From Dickeya zeae NCPPB 2538 (GTDB taxonomy: Bacteria; Pseudomonadota; Gammaproteobacteria; Enterobacterales; Enterobacteriaceae): a stretch of DNA of 64,000 nt. Where the stretch lies: assembly GCF_000406165.1 (NCBI RefSeq), contig NZ_CM001977.1:1475498-1539497 (forward strand), written 5' to 3'. Below the pieces are notes generated by a model. It was not told the DNA's origin. It was given only the letters and a program-made list of their open reading frames with translations, and ran no database searches. The position numbers and the translations under genes were made by a program. Each line of letters opens with the position of its first letter. Within the stretch, counting starts at the first letter, position 1. Positions 35,613 to 45,022 of the stretch are shown here, piece after piece.

Positions 35613-38600
35613 ATGAGCGATTTCGAACAATTACTGGTGACCCTGGAAGAGGCAAAGATCTCGATATCGCTGGATAACGAGGACCTGGTTATTACCTCAG
35701 CCAAAGGTGCGCTCACCAGCGAGATTAAGAGTGCGTTACGCGAGCACAAAGCCACTATGGTGCATGCGCTGCGTAATGGGAAACGCCTGTCAAACGCGTT
35801 TGAAGTGGTGGTTCCTGAAAACAAAATTACACCGCAGACCACGGCGATTACCCCTGAACTGCTGCCGCTTATCGATTTGACCCAAAAAGATATCGACCAC
35901 GTGGTGGCACAGGTACCCGGCGGTGTGAGTAACATTCAGGATATCTACTCGCTGGCACCGTTGCAGGAAGGGATCCTGTTCCACCACATGCTGGCCAGCA
36001 AAGGCGACCCGTACCTGCAAACCGGGCAGATGACGTTTGATAGCCGTGAAAAAGTCGACAACTATCTTGCCGCGGTGCAAAAGGTTGTCGATCGCCACGA
36101 TATCATGCGTACCGGTTTTTACTGGGAAGGGGTATCGACACCGTGCCAGGTGGTTCAGCGTCAGGCGACACTGCATGTGCTGGATGTGGAGTTGGATCCC
36201 GCCGATGGCCCGATCGCCGAACAGCTGGCTGAGCGCTTTGACCCCTCACACTACAGCATCGATCTGGCTAAACCGCCGTTGTTGCATGCGTTTGTCGCCT
36301 ATGACAAGCGTAACGACCGCTGGGAAATGTTCCGTGTATTGCATCACCTGATCGATGACATTACCTCCGTGCTGATTCTCTCCGCCGAGATTCATACCTT
36401 CCTGGCGGGCCGTGGTCACACGCTGCCCCCGGCGCAGCCGTTCCGCCGCCTGATTGCACAGGTACGGCTTGGCAAGAGCCCGCAGGAACATGAACGCTAT
36501 TTCCGCTCGACGCTGGGCGACATTGATGAACCTACCGCACCTTACGGCCTGGTCAACATGCTGGATGACTTCGAGATAGTCGAAGTTAACCGCAAAGTAC
36601 CCCAGCGTTTGAACGACAGCCTGCGTGCGCATGCGCGTCGTCTGGGGGTGAGCCTCGGCAGTATCTGCCATCTGGCCTGGGGGCAAGTGTTGTCCTGCGT
36701 GAGCGGTCAGGATTCGGTGGTCTTCGGGACTATCCTGTTTGGCCGTATGCATGCCGGTGATGGCGCGGACCAGATCATGGGGCCGTTCATTAACACGCTG
36801 CCTATCCGCCTGGATATGCAAGGTGCCAGCGTTGAGGAAAGCGTGCGTACCACCCACAAACGGCTGGCGGAATTGCTGAGTCATGAGCATGCCTCGCTGG
36901 CGCTGGCTCTGCGTTGCAGTGGCGTGAACAGCTCTACGCCGCTGTTCAACACCTTGTTTAACTATCGCCATAACCGCGAGTCGGAAAGCAATTCGCTGGA
37001 TTTCGTGGTGCCGGAAGCCGACCAGTGGGATGGGTTTGAAGAGCGCACCACCTACCCGATCACGCTGTCGGTGGATGACTACGGCAACGCGCTGGGCCTG
37101 AATATTCAGGTGGTGGAGTCGCTGGACCCGGAACTGCTGTTCGCTTACACGCAACAAGCGCTTGAAAACATCTCCACGGCACTGGATAACGCGCCCACTA
37201 CGCCGATGCAGCAGATTGATATTTTGCCGGCCGCAGAACGCAACTTGCTGTTGAAAGAGTGGAATAACACCGACAAGGTTTACCCGGCGGTTGCCTATAC
37301 CCACCAGATGTTTGAAGAGCAGGTGAAACGGACTCCCTCGGCGACGGCGCTGCGCTTTGGCGATCGTGAACTGAGCTATGCCGAACTGAACGCCCTGTCT
37401 AACCAACTGGCGCACCATTTGCACCAGCAAGGGGTGAAACCCGATGACCGCGTAGCGATTTGTCTGGACCGCAGCATCGAGATGGTCGTAGGCCTGATGG
37501 GGATTATCAAAGCCGGTGGTGCGTATGTACCGCTTGACCCCGATTACCCGCAGGAACGTCTTGCCTACATTTTGCAGGATTCCGCGCCGAAACTGTTGCT
37601 GCTCGACAAACGTGGTCGTGAAGTGACCGCTGAGCTTGATACCTCCGGTATCGTCACGCTGGAGCTGGATGCCGCGTCTTTGGCAGATTCTGCGTTGTCG
37701 AAGGAGTCGCTGTCGCCTGCTGAACTGGGCCTGACATCACGCAACCTTGCCTACGTGATTTACACCTCCGGCTCAACCGGTAAACCGAAAGGCGTAGAAA
37801 ACGAACACCGTGGTCTGATCAACCGCTTGCAGTGGATGCAAGACGCCTATCAGCTCGACAGCAGCGATGCCGTATTGCAAAAAACCACCTTCAGCTTTGA
37901 CGTATCGGTGTGGGAGTTCTTCTGGCCGCTTTCCGTTGGTGCAACGCTGGTCATGGCTCCTCCGGGCGCACACAAAGATACCCAGGCGCTGGCTGAGGTG
38001 ATTCAGGCCAACAACATCACCACCATGCACTTTGTGCCGTCGATGCTGAACCTGTTCCTGGCAAACGACAGCGTGGCAGCCTGCCGTTCACTGCGCCGTA
38101 TTGTGTGCAGCGGTGAGGCACTCAGTTCCGCCAGTGTGGCCCGTTGCTACAAACTGCTGCCGGACACGGCGGTACATAACCTGTACGGACCGACCGAAGC
38201 GGCGATCGACGTGACGGCGTGGACCTGTCCGAAAAACTTGCCTGAAACCGCCACCGTACCGATTGGCCGTCCTATCGCTAACCTGCGTATCTATTTGCTG
38301 GACCAGCACCTGCGTCCGGTACCGCGTGGCGTCGTCGGCGAGCTGTATATCGGTGGGGTCGGTGTCGCACGTGGGTACCTCAACCGTCCTGACCTGACGG
38401 CGGAACGCTTCGTGCGCGACCCGTTTGCCAGCAACGCCGATGCGCGGATGTACCGTACCGGTGATATCGCGCGTTATCTGTCGGACGGCGATATCGAGTA
38501 CCTGGGTCGTAACGATAACCAGGTCAAGATTCGCGGTTTCCGTATCGAATTGGGCGAAATTGACGCGGAACTGCTCAAACAACCGTCTATCGGTGATGCC

Positions 38601-39104
38601 GTCGTCGTGGCCCGTGCGGATGCTCAGGGTGATCTGCGTCTGGTGGCCTACGTGGTGCTGAGCGCAGAAGGTCAGGCTGATGGGTTAAGCACCTCTGATC
38701 ATATCGCCCAGTGGCGTAGCAGCCTGGCGGCTCAGTTGCCTGAATACATGGTGCCCGCGGCATTCGTCACGCTGGAGCAACTGCCGCTGACCGCCAATGG
38801 CAAGCTCGATCGCAAAGCGTTACCGCAGCCGGATGACTCGTCGTTCTCCCGTCGTGCTTATGAAGCCCCGCAGGGTGACATTGAAATCGCGATGGCGGAA
38901 CTGTGGCAGGAACTGCTGGGTGTCGAACGCATCGGACGTCACGACAACTTCTTTGAGTTGGGTGGGCATTCACTGTTGGCGGTGCAACTGATGGAACACC
39001 TGCGCCAGCGCGATTTGAGCACCGAGATCCGTGCCCTGTTCGATAGCCCGACGTTGGCGGAACTGTCCGCTCGTACCATTGAACTCGACGAGATGAGATT
39101 ATGA
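35613..39104 (+). CDS. NRPS, docking-C(E/C-like)-A(Ser)-PCP
   Basis: 1,163 residues, start preceded by GGAGG. Residues 1-55 are a TubC-type N-terminal docking domain (FEQLLVTLEEAKISISL then LREHKATMVHALR), which receives the C-terminus of NRPS 1. The condensation domain (70-490) has HHLIDDI (H245) and the extra HHMLASKGD motif at 124, the mark of dual epimerisation/condensation domains. The adenylation domain (520-1020) gives specificity residues DVWHVSLID plus Lys, a serine code. The carrier serine is S1120 in GGHSLLAV. The protein ends ARTIELDEMRL, almost the same tail as NRPS 1. It adds the serine of the peptide. The stop overlaps the next start by four bases. Confidence 0.93.
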   Translation: MSDFEQLLVTLEEAKISISLDNEDLVITSAKGALTSEIKSALREHKATMVHALRNGKRLSNAFEVVVPENKITPQTTAITPELLPLIDLTQKDIDHVVAQVPGGVSNIQDIYSLAPLQEGILFHHMLASKGDPYLQTGQMTFDSREKVDNYLAAVQKVVDRHDIMRTGFYWEGVSTPCQVVQRQATLHVLDVELDPADGPIAEQLAERFDPSHYSIDLAKPPLLHAFVAYDKRNDRWEMFRVLHHLIDDITSVLILSAEIHTFLAGRGHTLPPAQPFRRLIAQVRLGKSPQEHERYFRSTLGDIDEPTAPYGLVNMLDDFEIVEVNRKVPQRLNDSLRAHARRLGVSLGSICHLAWGQVLSCVSGQDSVVFGTILFGRMHAGDGADQIMGPFINTLPIRLDMQGASVEESVRTTHKRLAELLSHEHASLALALRCSGVNSSTPLFNTLFNYRHNRESESNSLDFVVPEADQWDGFEERTTYPITLSVDDYGNALGLNIQVVESLDPELLFAYTQQALENISTALDNAPTTPMQQIDILPAAERNLLLKEWNNTDKVYPAVAYTHQMFEEQVKRTPSATALRFGDRELSYAELNALSNQLAHHLHQQGVKPDDRVAICLDRSIEMVVGLMGIIKAGGAYVPLDPDYPQERLAYILQDSAPKLLLLDKRGREVTAELDTSGIVTLELDAASLADSALSKESLSPAELGLTSRNLAYVIYTSGSTGKPKGVENEHRGLINRLQWMQDAYQLDSSDAVLQKTTFSFDVSVWEFFWPLSVGATLVMAPPGAHKDTQALAEVIQANNITTMHFVPSMLNLFLANDSVAACRSLRRIVCSGEALSSASVARCYKLLPDTAVHNLYGPTEAAIDVTAWTCPKNLPETATVPIGRPIANLRIYLLDQHLRPVPRGVVGELYIGGVGVARGYLNRPDLTAERFVRDPFASNADARMYRTGDIARYLSDGDIEYLGRNDNQVKIRGFRIELGEIDAELLKQPSIGDAVVVARADAQGDLRLVAYVVLSAEGQADGLSTSDHIAQWRSSLAAQLPEYMVPAAFVTLEQLPLTANGKLDRKALPQPDDSSFSRRAYEAPQGDIEIAMAELWQELLGVERIGRHDNFFELGGHSLLAVQLMEHLRQRDLSTEIRALFDSPTLAELSARTIELDEMRL

Positions 39105-42100
39105 CCGATTTTGATGACATGTTGCAGATACTGGATCAGGCCAACATCGCCTTATCACTTGACGGTGATGCACTGGTCATCAAGGCAGCAAAGGGGTCGT
39201 TGACCCCTGATATCAAAGCGGCGTTGCGGGAGCACAAAGCGGCTCTCGTTGACGCCCTGCGCCAGGGAAGAGCGCTCTCCTCGCAAGACGGGAGTGGGGG
39301 TTCAAGGGTGCCGGCGAACCTGATCACGCCGCAGACGACCCACCTGACGCCAGATATGTTGCCGTTGATCGAGCTGACCCAGGAGGATATTGCGCATATT
39401 GTGGCCAATATGCCGGGTGGCGTGGCGAATGTGCAGGATATTTATGCATTGACGCCGTTACAGGAAGGGATCCTCTTTTTGCACCAACTGAGCGAAAAAG
39501 GGGACCCGTACCTGCAGTTTGCCCGTATTTCGTTGGCTAACCGTGAGGTGATGACGCGCTATATCGAGGCGGTTCAACAGACCGTGGATCGGCACGACAT
39601 TTTGCGTACCGCTTTTTTCTCGCACGGGGTATCGCGTACCGCGCAGGTGGTGTTGCGTCATGCGCCGGTGCAGGTGACGGAAGTTGAGCTTGATCCAGCC
39701 AATGGCCCCATCATGGCGCAATTGGTGGCGCGCTATAACCCCGCGCACTACCGTATTGACCTGACCCGGGCACCGTTGCTGAGTTTGTATACCGCGCATG
39801 ACCCGCAAAGCGGGCGTTTCGAGATGCTGATGCTGTTGCATCACCTGATCGATGATATCGCCTCGTTGCAGATCATGATCCGTGATATCCGCGCCTTCCT
39901 GATGGGACAGGGTCAGTCATTGCCAGCACCGCAGCCGTTCCGCCGGTTAATTGCCAGTGTGCGCAATGGGACGACGCAGGCGGAGCATGAGCAATTCTTC
40001 CAGCAGATGCTGGGTGATATTGATGAGCCGACGCTGGCATTCGGTATGTCGACCGGCACGGCGGATAATACTGGGGTGGCGGAGTTACGCCAGAATGTCG
40101 AGCCGGCTGTCGTCGCTCGTTTGCGTGCGCAGGCGCGCCGTCTTGGCGTTAGCATGGGCAGCCTCTGCCATCTGGTGTGGGGACAGGTGATGGCGCGTGC
40201 CAGCGACAGTGATACTGTCGTGTTCGGCACCATCCTGCTCGGCCGTTTGCAGGCCGGGGAAGGGGCCGATCAGATCATGGGGCCGTTCATTAACACACTG
40301 CCGATCCGCCTTGATTTGGGCGACGTCGGTGTGGAAGAGAGTGTCCGTCAAACGCACAAACGTCTGGCGGCATTACTGGGTCATGAACACGCCTCACTCA
40401 GTCTGGCTCAGCGCTGTAGCGGCATTGCACCGCCAACCCCGTTGTTCAATGTGTTATTCAACTACCGTCATAACCAGCAGTCTGAAGACGAAAGCGTGGA
40501 TACCACGGGTGAGCGTGATGAGGTGGAATGGCACGGTTTTGAGGAGCATACCGACTATCCGCTGACCGTATCGGTGGATGATTTTGGCGAAACGCTGCGT
40601 ATGAGTGTGCTGGCTGCACCATCGTTGTCGGCACAACGGATTGCAGGGTATTTCCAGCAGGCGATGAAAAGCCTGGCGGATGCGCTGGATAACGCTCCGG
40701 CAACACCGATGCATGCGCTGGATATTCTCCCGCCTGACGAGCGCACCCAACTGCTGGTTGACTGGAACGCCACGACGGTACCGTATCCGGCGAATACGCC
40801 GGTTCATCGTCTGTTCGAGCAGCAGGTAGCGCACAGTCCACATGCGATAGCGGTCATCGAAGGTGACGCACAGATTAGCTATTGCAGCCTCAATCAGTGT
40901 GCTAACCGACTGGCGCAGGTGCTGGTTACCCGTGGTGTCAAACCCGGTGACGTAGTGGCCTTGTTGCTGCCGCGTGGCAGTGCCTTGCTGGCGGCGACGA
41001 TTGGCATACTCAAGGTGGGGGCGACTTATGTGCCGCTGGATCCTCAGGCACCGCAAGAGCGTGTGCGGTGGGTTATTGAGGATTGTGCCGCCCGGTTTTT
41101 GGTCAGTGATGCACATCAGGCGCTGGCGACGGATGCCTTCGTGCCCGCTATCGATGGCACCGTCATTGATATCACCGTCATTGATATCAACAGTGACGAA
41201 GTAATGCAGGCGAGTGATGACGAGGTCAATGTGCAGGTTTCTGCCAACGCCCCGGCCTATATCATTTACACCTCTGGCTCCACTGGGATACCGAAAGGCG
41301 TGATGGTGCCGCATTACGCCATCAATCGGCTGGTGATAAACAGCGGCGTTGGTGTGTTTGGGCCGGGCGATCGTATGGCGCTGGCAGCCAATACCGCCTT
41401 TGACGCCAGCACACTGGAAATATGGGGGCCGCTGCTCAATGGCGGCACCTGTGTGGTTATCGATCAGGATACCCTGCTTACCCCAGCCCGGCTGGTGCGC
41501 ACATTGCATTCTCAGCGTGTGAGCCAAATGTGGCTGACGGTGGGGCTGTTCAACCAGCTTTATACCGAACTGACGCCGGTTCTCGCGCAGTTCACCGCGC
41601 TGTTTATCGGCGGGGATGCGCTTGATCCTAATATCATTGCACAGGTACTGCGTGCGGTTCCTTCAGTGAAACTGGTCAATGGCTACGGCCCGACGGAAAC
41701 CACCACCTTCGCCACCACCTACCCGATCAATGAACTGACGGATACCGCCAGTAGCATTCCTATCGGGCGGCCTATCGGTAATACCCGGCTCTATGTGCTG
41801 GATAAACACCAGCATCCGGTGCCAGTCGGTGCGGTCGGCGAGTTGTACATTGGTGGGGATGGCGTTGCGCTTGGCTATCTGAACCGGGAAGATTTAACCG
41901 CCGAGCGTTTCATCGCCGACCCGTTTGTCGATGACCCGCACGCCCGGCTGTATCGTACCGGCGATCTGGTGCGTTACCAGGACGACGGTAACGTGCTGTT
42001 TATCGGGCGTAACGATCAACAGGTCAAGTTGCGTGGTTTCCGTATTGAACTGGGCGAGATAGAAGCACGCCTGGCTGAACATCCGCACGTCGAGAAAGCC

Positions 42101-44893
42101 CTGGTGCTGGCGGTGGATAATGGCAGCGGCAAGCGTCTGGTGGCTTACGTCGTAGGGGAAGGGCTAGCGGCAGCAGCATCGACATTCTCTGAATCAGCGG
42201 TGCAGGATTATCTTGGTCAACGCTTGCCTGATTACATGGTGCCTTCACGGATTATTGCGCTGTCACAGTTCCCTCTGACAGCTAACGGAAAAGTGGATCG
42301 CAAAGCGCTGCCTGCGGTGGAGTTTAGCGATACCGCGGTCTATCGGGCACCGCGTAATACGCGTGAAGCGGTGCTGTGCGAGCTGTATGCCGAATTGCTC
42401 CAGCAGCCGCAAATCGGCATTGACGATGACTTCTTTGCGCTGGGTGGGCACTCCATTCTGGCTACCGGATTAATCGCCCGTATCCGTGGTCGACTGGGGA
42501 TTGAGCTGCCGGTGCGGTTACTGTTTGAGAACCCGACGGTCGAGAAACTGGCGAAACAGCTGGATGAGCACGTCAAAGTGCGCAAACCGTTGACCCGTGT
42601 GGAACCGCGACCGGATCCGTTGCCCATCTCTTACAGCCAACAGCTGATGTGGGTGGGGCATACTGTCCGTGGAGGTTCGTCACTCAATACACCGATTGTG
42701 GTCTCGCTTGAAGGCGAGCTGGATGTGGTCGCGTTAACGGCCACGTTGTACGACCTGGTGGAACGGCATGAACCGCTGCGCACCCGGTTTGCGGTGGTGG
42801 ACGGCCAGTCGGTTCAGGTCATCGAGCCCTTTGCTCAGGTTCATCTCGATATCCCGTATACGCAAGTGGAAGCCGAGCAGGTACCCCAGGCGGTGTTTAC
42901 GGCGATTACCTCGTTATTCGACCTGTCGAAAGATTTGCCGTTCCGTCCGTCAATACTGCGGGTTGGGCCGCAAAAACACATTCTGGTGATGCTATTTCAC
43001 CATATTGCCTGTGACGCCTTTTCACTGGCACCGCTGACGCGGGATCTCACCCTGGCCTACAAGGCGCGTGTGGCCGGTCATGCACCGCAGTTTACGCCGC
43101 TGCCGGTGCAGTATGCCGACTATGCGGTGTGGCACCACGAGCTGCTCGGCGACCCCGATGATGCGAACAGCCTGTATGCGGAACAACTGGCGTACTGGAA
43201 AACCACCCTTGCCGGGGTACCGCAAACGCTGGCGCTGCCGCAAGACTACCCACGCCCGGCTAAACCCAGCTATCGTGGCGAACTGGTGCCGTTGCAGATC
43301 AATGTCGATTTGCACCAGCGGCTGAACGAGCTGGCTCGTGAGCGCAACATGACGCTGTCGATGGTATTGCAGGCGGCACTCGGCATCTATTACACCCAGC
43401 TTGGTGCAGGCACCGATATTCCGCTGGGTGCGATTTCAGCCGGTCGCAGCGATGAAGCGCTACATAACCTGGTGGGGTGCTTCCTGACGCAGTGGGTGAT
43501 GCGTGTTGATACCTCCGGCGAACCCACCGTGAATGAGGTGCTCGCCCGGGTGCGCGCGCAGGCACTCAGTTCGTATGGGCATCAGGATATTCCTTACCTG
43601 AAACTGGTCAGTGAGTTGCTGCCGGAGCGCCCATTGTCTCACTACCCGCTGTACCAGACCATGATGATCTTGCAAAACGCCCCCTCGGAAACCCTCAACG
43701 TTCCTGGGTTGAAGGCGCGGCTTTATCCCGTGCACAGCGGGCACTCCAAGTGGGATCTCTACTTCACGCTGTATGAAGAATACAGCGAGACGGGGGAACC
43801 GTTGGGGCTGGCGGGCATTATGGAGTATGCCGTCGATCTGTTCCGTCGTGAAACCGCCGAGCGTATGGCTGCAGGTTATCTCGCGATGCTAGAGGCGGTA
43901 GTCGCCAATCCGAACGCGCCTATTCATCAGCTGGCGATGCCTGATCAGGCAAAACCGGTGGGGATGGCAGCGCGCGTGGGGGCATTACCGGTGGTGGGCA
44001 TGGCGGCTGATGATTTCAAGCCACTTATCACCTTACAGAAGGGCGATAGCACCAGCATCCCGCTGTTTTGTGTGCCGGGGGCCGGGGCGAGCGTGACGGA
44101 TTTCCTGCCTTTCATACAGGCGCTACCCCAACAGCAGACGGTCTATGGGTTAATGCCGAAAGGAGGGGATGGCGCCAGTGAACCGGATCCCTCGGTCGAA
44201 GCGGCAGCGTTGCGTAACCTGATGGCGCTTCATCAGGCCGGTCTCGGTGAGAAGACGCCGATTCATCTGCTGGGTCACTCTTTTGGTGGACAGGTGGCGT
44301 TCGACATGGCGAGTCGGCTGGAAGCACAAGGCGGTGTGGTGGCGTCGTTGACGATCATCGACTCCGAAGCCCCCTTGGGCCACAAAGCATCATCAGTGAC
44401 ACCGAGCAGGGCCGAATGTATGCGTGAGTATGTTGAGAGTATCGGGTTCACGCTGGAGATGCCGTTGGAAATAGACGAATCGCTTTATGCCCGTCATGAC
44501 ATTGAGCAGATGTTGTCGGCCGTACATCAGCACCTGAGTCGTGCAGGGAAGATCCCGGCCAACTCGTCTGCCCGGCTACTGCAAGGTCCGTGGCAAACCT
44601 TTTATGCCGCCAGACAAACGCAGTACCGCCCAGGCGCGCGTTACCACGGTCCGGTGAACCTGATTCAGGTCCGTGACCCTTGGAAACAGCCTGATGCGGA
44701 CTACCAGCGTCGACAGGACGATGCGGCAGGATGGGCCTACTGGATAGACAAACTGGAAACCATCGCCGGGCCAGCGCAGCACTTTACGGTGTTGAAGGCG
44801 CCACATGTGACTGAGCTGGCGCGCGTGTGGCTCCAGTTTGCGCAGTCTGTGCAGGCCGATAGCGCCAATACTGCTGCGGTGAACGGCGGGTAA
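39101..44893 (+). CDS. NRPS, docking-C-A(Val-like)-PCP-C-TE, terminal module
   Basis: 1,930 residues, ATGA overlap with the previous gene. 1-55 is a TubC-type docking domain. The first condensation domain has HHLIDDI (H248), but its extra motif reads LHQLSEKGD. Leu127 replaces the first His, so the epimerising activity is probably absent. The adenylation domain (520-1070) gives DALWFGGTF plus Lys, close to valine codes. Carrier S1118. A second condensation domain (1165-1600) has HHIACDA (H1301), with Ala for the usual Gly. The type I thioesterase (about 1640-1915) has GHSFGG (S1727), DSEAP and a late His (APHVTEL). No adenylation domain lies between the last C domain and the TE, so that C domain must use an unactivated amine or alcohol, or a group within the chain. 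Confidence 0.93.
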   Translation: MTDFDDMLQILDQANIALSLDGDALVIKAAKGSLTPDIKAALREHKAALVDALRQGRALSSQDGSGGSRVPANLITPQTTHLTPDMLPLIELTQEDIAHIVANMPGGVANVQDIYALTPLQEGILFLHQLSEKGDPYLQFARISLANREVMTRYIEAVQQTVDRHDILRTAFFSHGVSRTAQVVLRHAPVQVTEVELDPANGPIMAQLVARYNPAHYRIDLTRAPLLSLYTAHDPQSGRFEMLMLLHHLIDDIASLQIMIRDIRAFLMGQGQSLPAPQPFRRLIASVRNGTTQAEHEQFFQQMLGDIDEPTLAFGMSTGTADNTGVAELRQNVEPAVVARLRAQARRLGVSMGSLCHLVWGQVMARASDSDTVVFGTILLGRLQAGEGADQIMGPFINTLPIRLDLGDVGVEESVRQTHKRLAALLGHEHASLSLAQRCSGIAPPTPLFNVLFNYRHNQQSEDESVDTTGERDEVEWHGFEEHTDYPLTVSVDDFGETLRMSVLAAPSLSAQRIAGYFQQAMKSLADALDNAPATPMHALDILPPDERTQLLVDWNATTVPYPANTPVHRLFEQQVAHSPHAIAVIEGDAQISYCSLNQCANRLAQVLVTRGVKPGDVVALLLPRGSALLAATIGILKVGATYVPLDPQAPQERVRWVIEDCAARFLVSDAHQALATDAFVPAIDGTVIDITVIDINSDEVMQASDDEVNVQVSANAPAYIIYTSGSTGIPKGVMVPHYAINRLVINSGVGVFGPGDRMALAANTAFDASTLEIWGPLLNGGTCVVIDQDTLLTPARLVRTLHSQRVSQMWLTVGLFNQLYTELTPVLAQFTALFIGGDALDPNIIAQVLRAVPSVKLVNGYGPTETTTFATTYPINELTDTASSIPIGRPIGNTRLYVLDKHQHPVPVGAVGELYIGGDGVALGYLNREDLTAERFIADPFVDDPHARLYRTGDLVRYQDDGNVLFIGRNDQQVKLRGFRIELGEIEARLAEHPHVEKALVLAVDNGSGKRLVAYVVGEGLAAAASTFSESAVQDYLGQRLPDYMVPSRIIALSQFPLTANGKVDRKALPAVEFSDTAVYRAPRNTREAVLCELYAELLQQPQIGIDDDFFALGGHSILATGLIARIRGRLGIELPVRLLFENPTVEKLAKQLDEHVKVRKPLTRVEPRPDPLPISYSQQLMWVGHTVRGGSSLNTPIVVSLEGELDVVALTATLYDLVERHEPLRTRFAVVDGQSVQVIEPFAQVHLDIPYTQVEAEQVPQAVFTAITSLFDLSKDLPFRPSILRVGPQKHILVMLFHHIACDAFSLAPLTRDLTLAYKARVAGHAPQFTPLPVQYADYAVWHHELLGDPDDANSLYAEQLAYWKTTLAGVPQTLALPQDYPRPAKPSYRGELVPLQINVDLHQRLNELARERNMTLSMVLQAALGIYYTQLGAGTDIPLGAISAGRSDEALHNLVGCFLTQWVMRVDTSGEPTVNEVLARVRAQALSSYGHQDIPYLKLVSELLPERPLSHYPLYQTMMILQNAPSETLNVPGLKARLYPVHSGHSKWDLYFTLYEEYSETGEPLGLAGIMEYAVDLFRRETAERMAAGYLAMLEAVVANPNAPIHQLAMPDQAKPVGMAARVGALPVVGMAADDFKPLITLQKGDSTSIPLFCVPGAGASVTDFLPFIQALPQQQTVYGLMPKGGDGASEPDPSVEAAALRNLMALHQAGLGEKTPIHLLGHSFGGQVAFDMASRLEAQGGVVASLTIIDSEAPLGHKASSVTPSRAECMREYVESIGFTLEMPLEIDESLYARHDIEQMLSAVHQHLSRAGKIPANSSARLLQGPWQTFYAARQTQYRPGARYHGPVNLIQVRDPWKQPDADYQRRQDDAAGWAYWIDKLETIAGPAQHFTVLKAPHVTELARVWLQFAQSVQADSANTAAVNGG

Positions 44894-45022
44894 ACGCATA
44901 GCGGGACTCGTCCCCGGGTTGCCGAAGGAGCAGGGTTGGCGCCTTCGGCAGCCTGGCGCTATCGCGCCGTCGATGAGGACGTGGATGGTGCGGTTGTACG
45001 CTTACAACAATCTAATGAGTGG

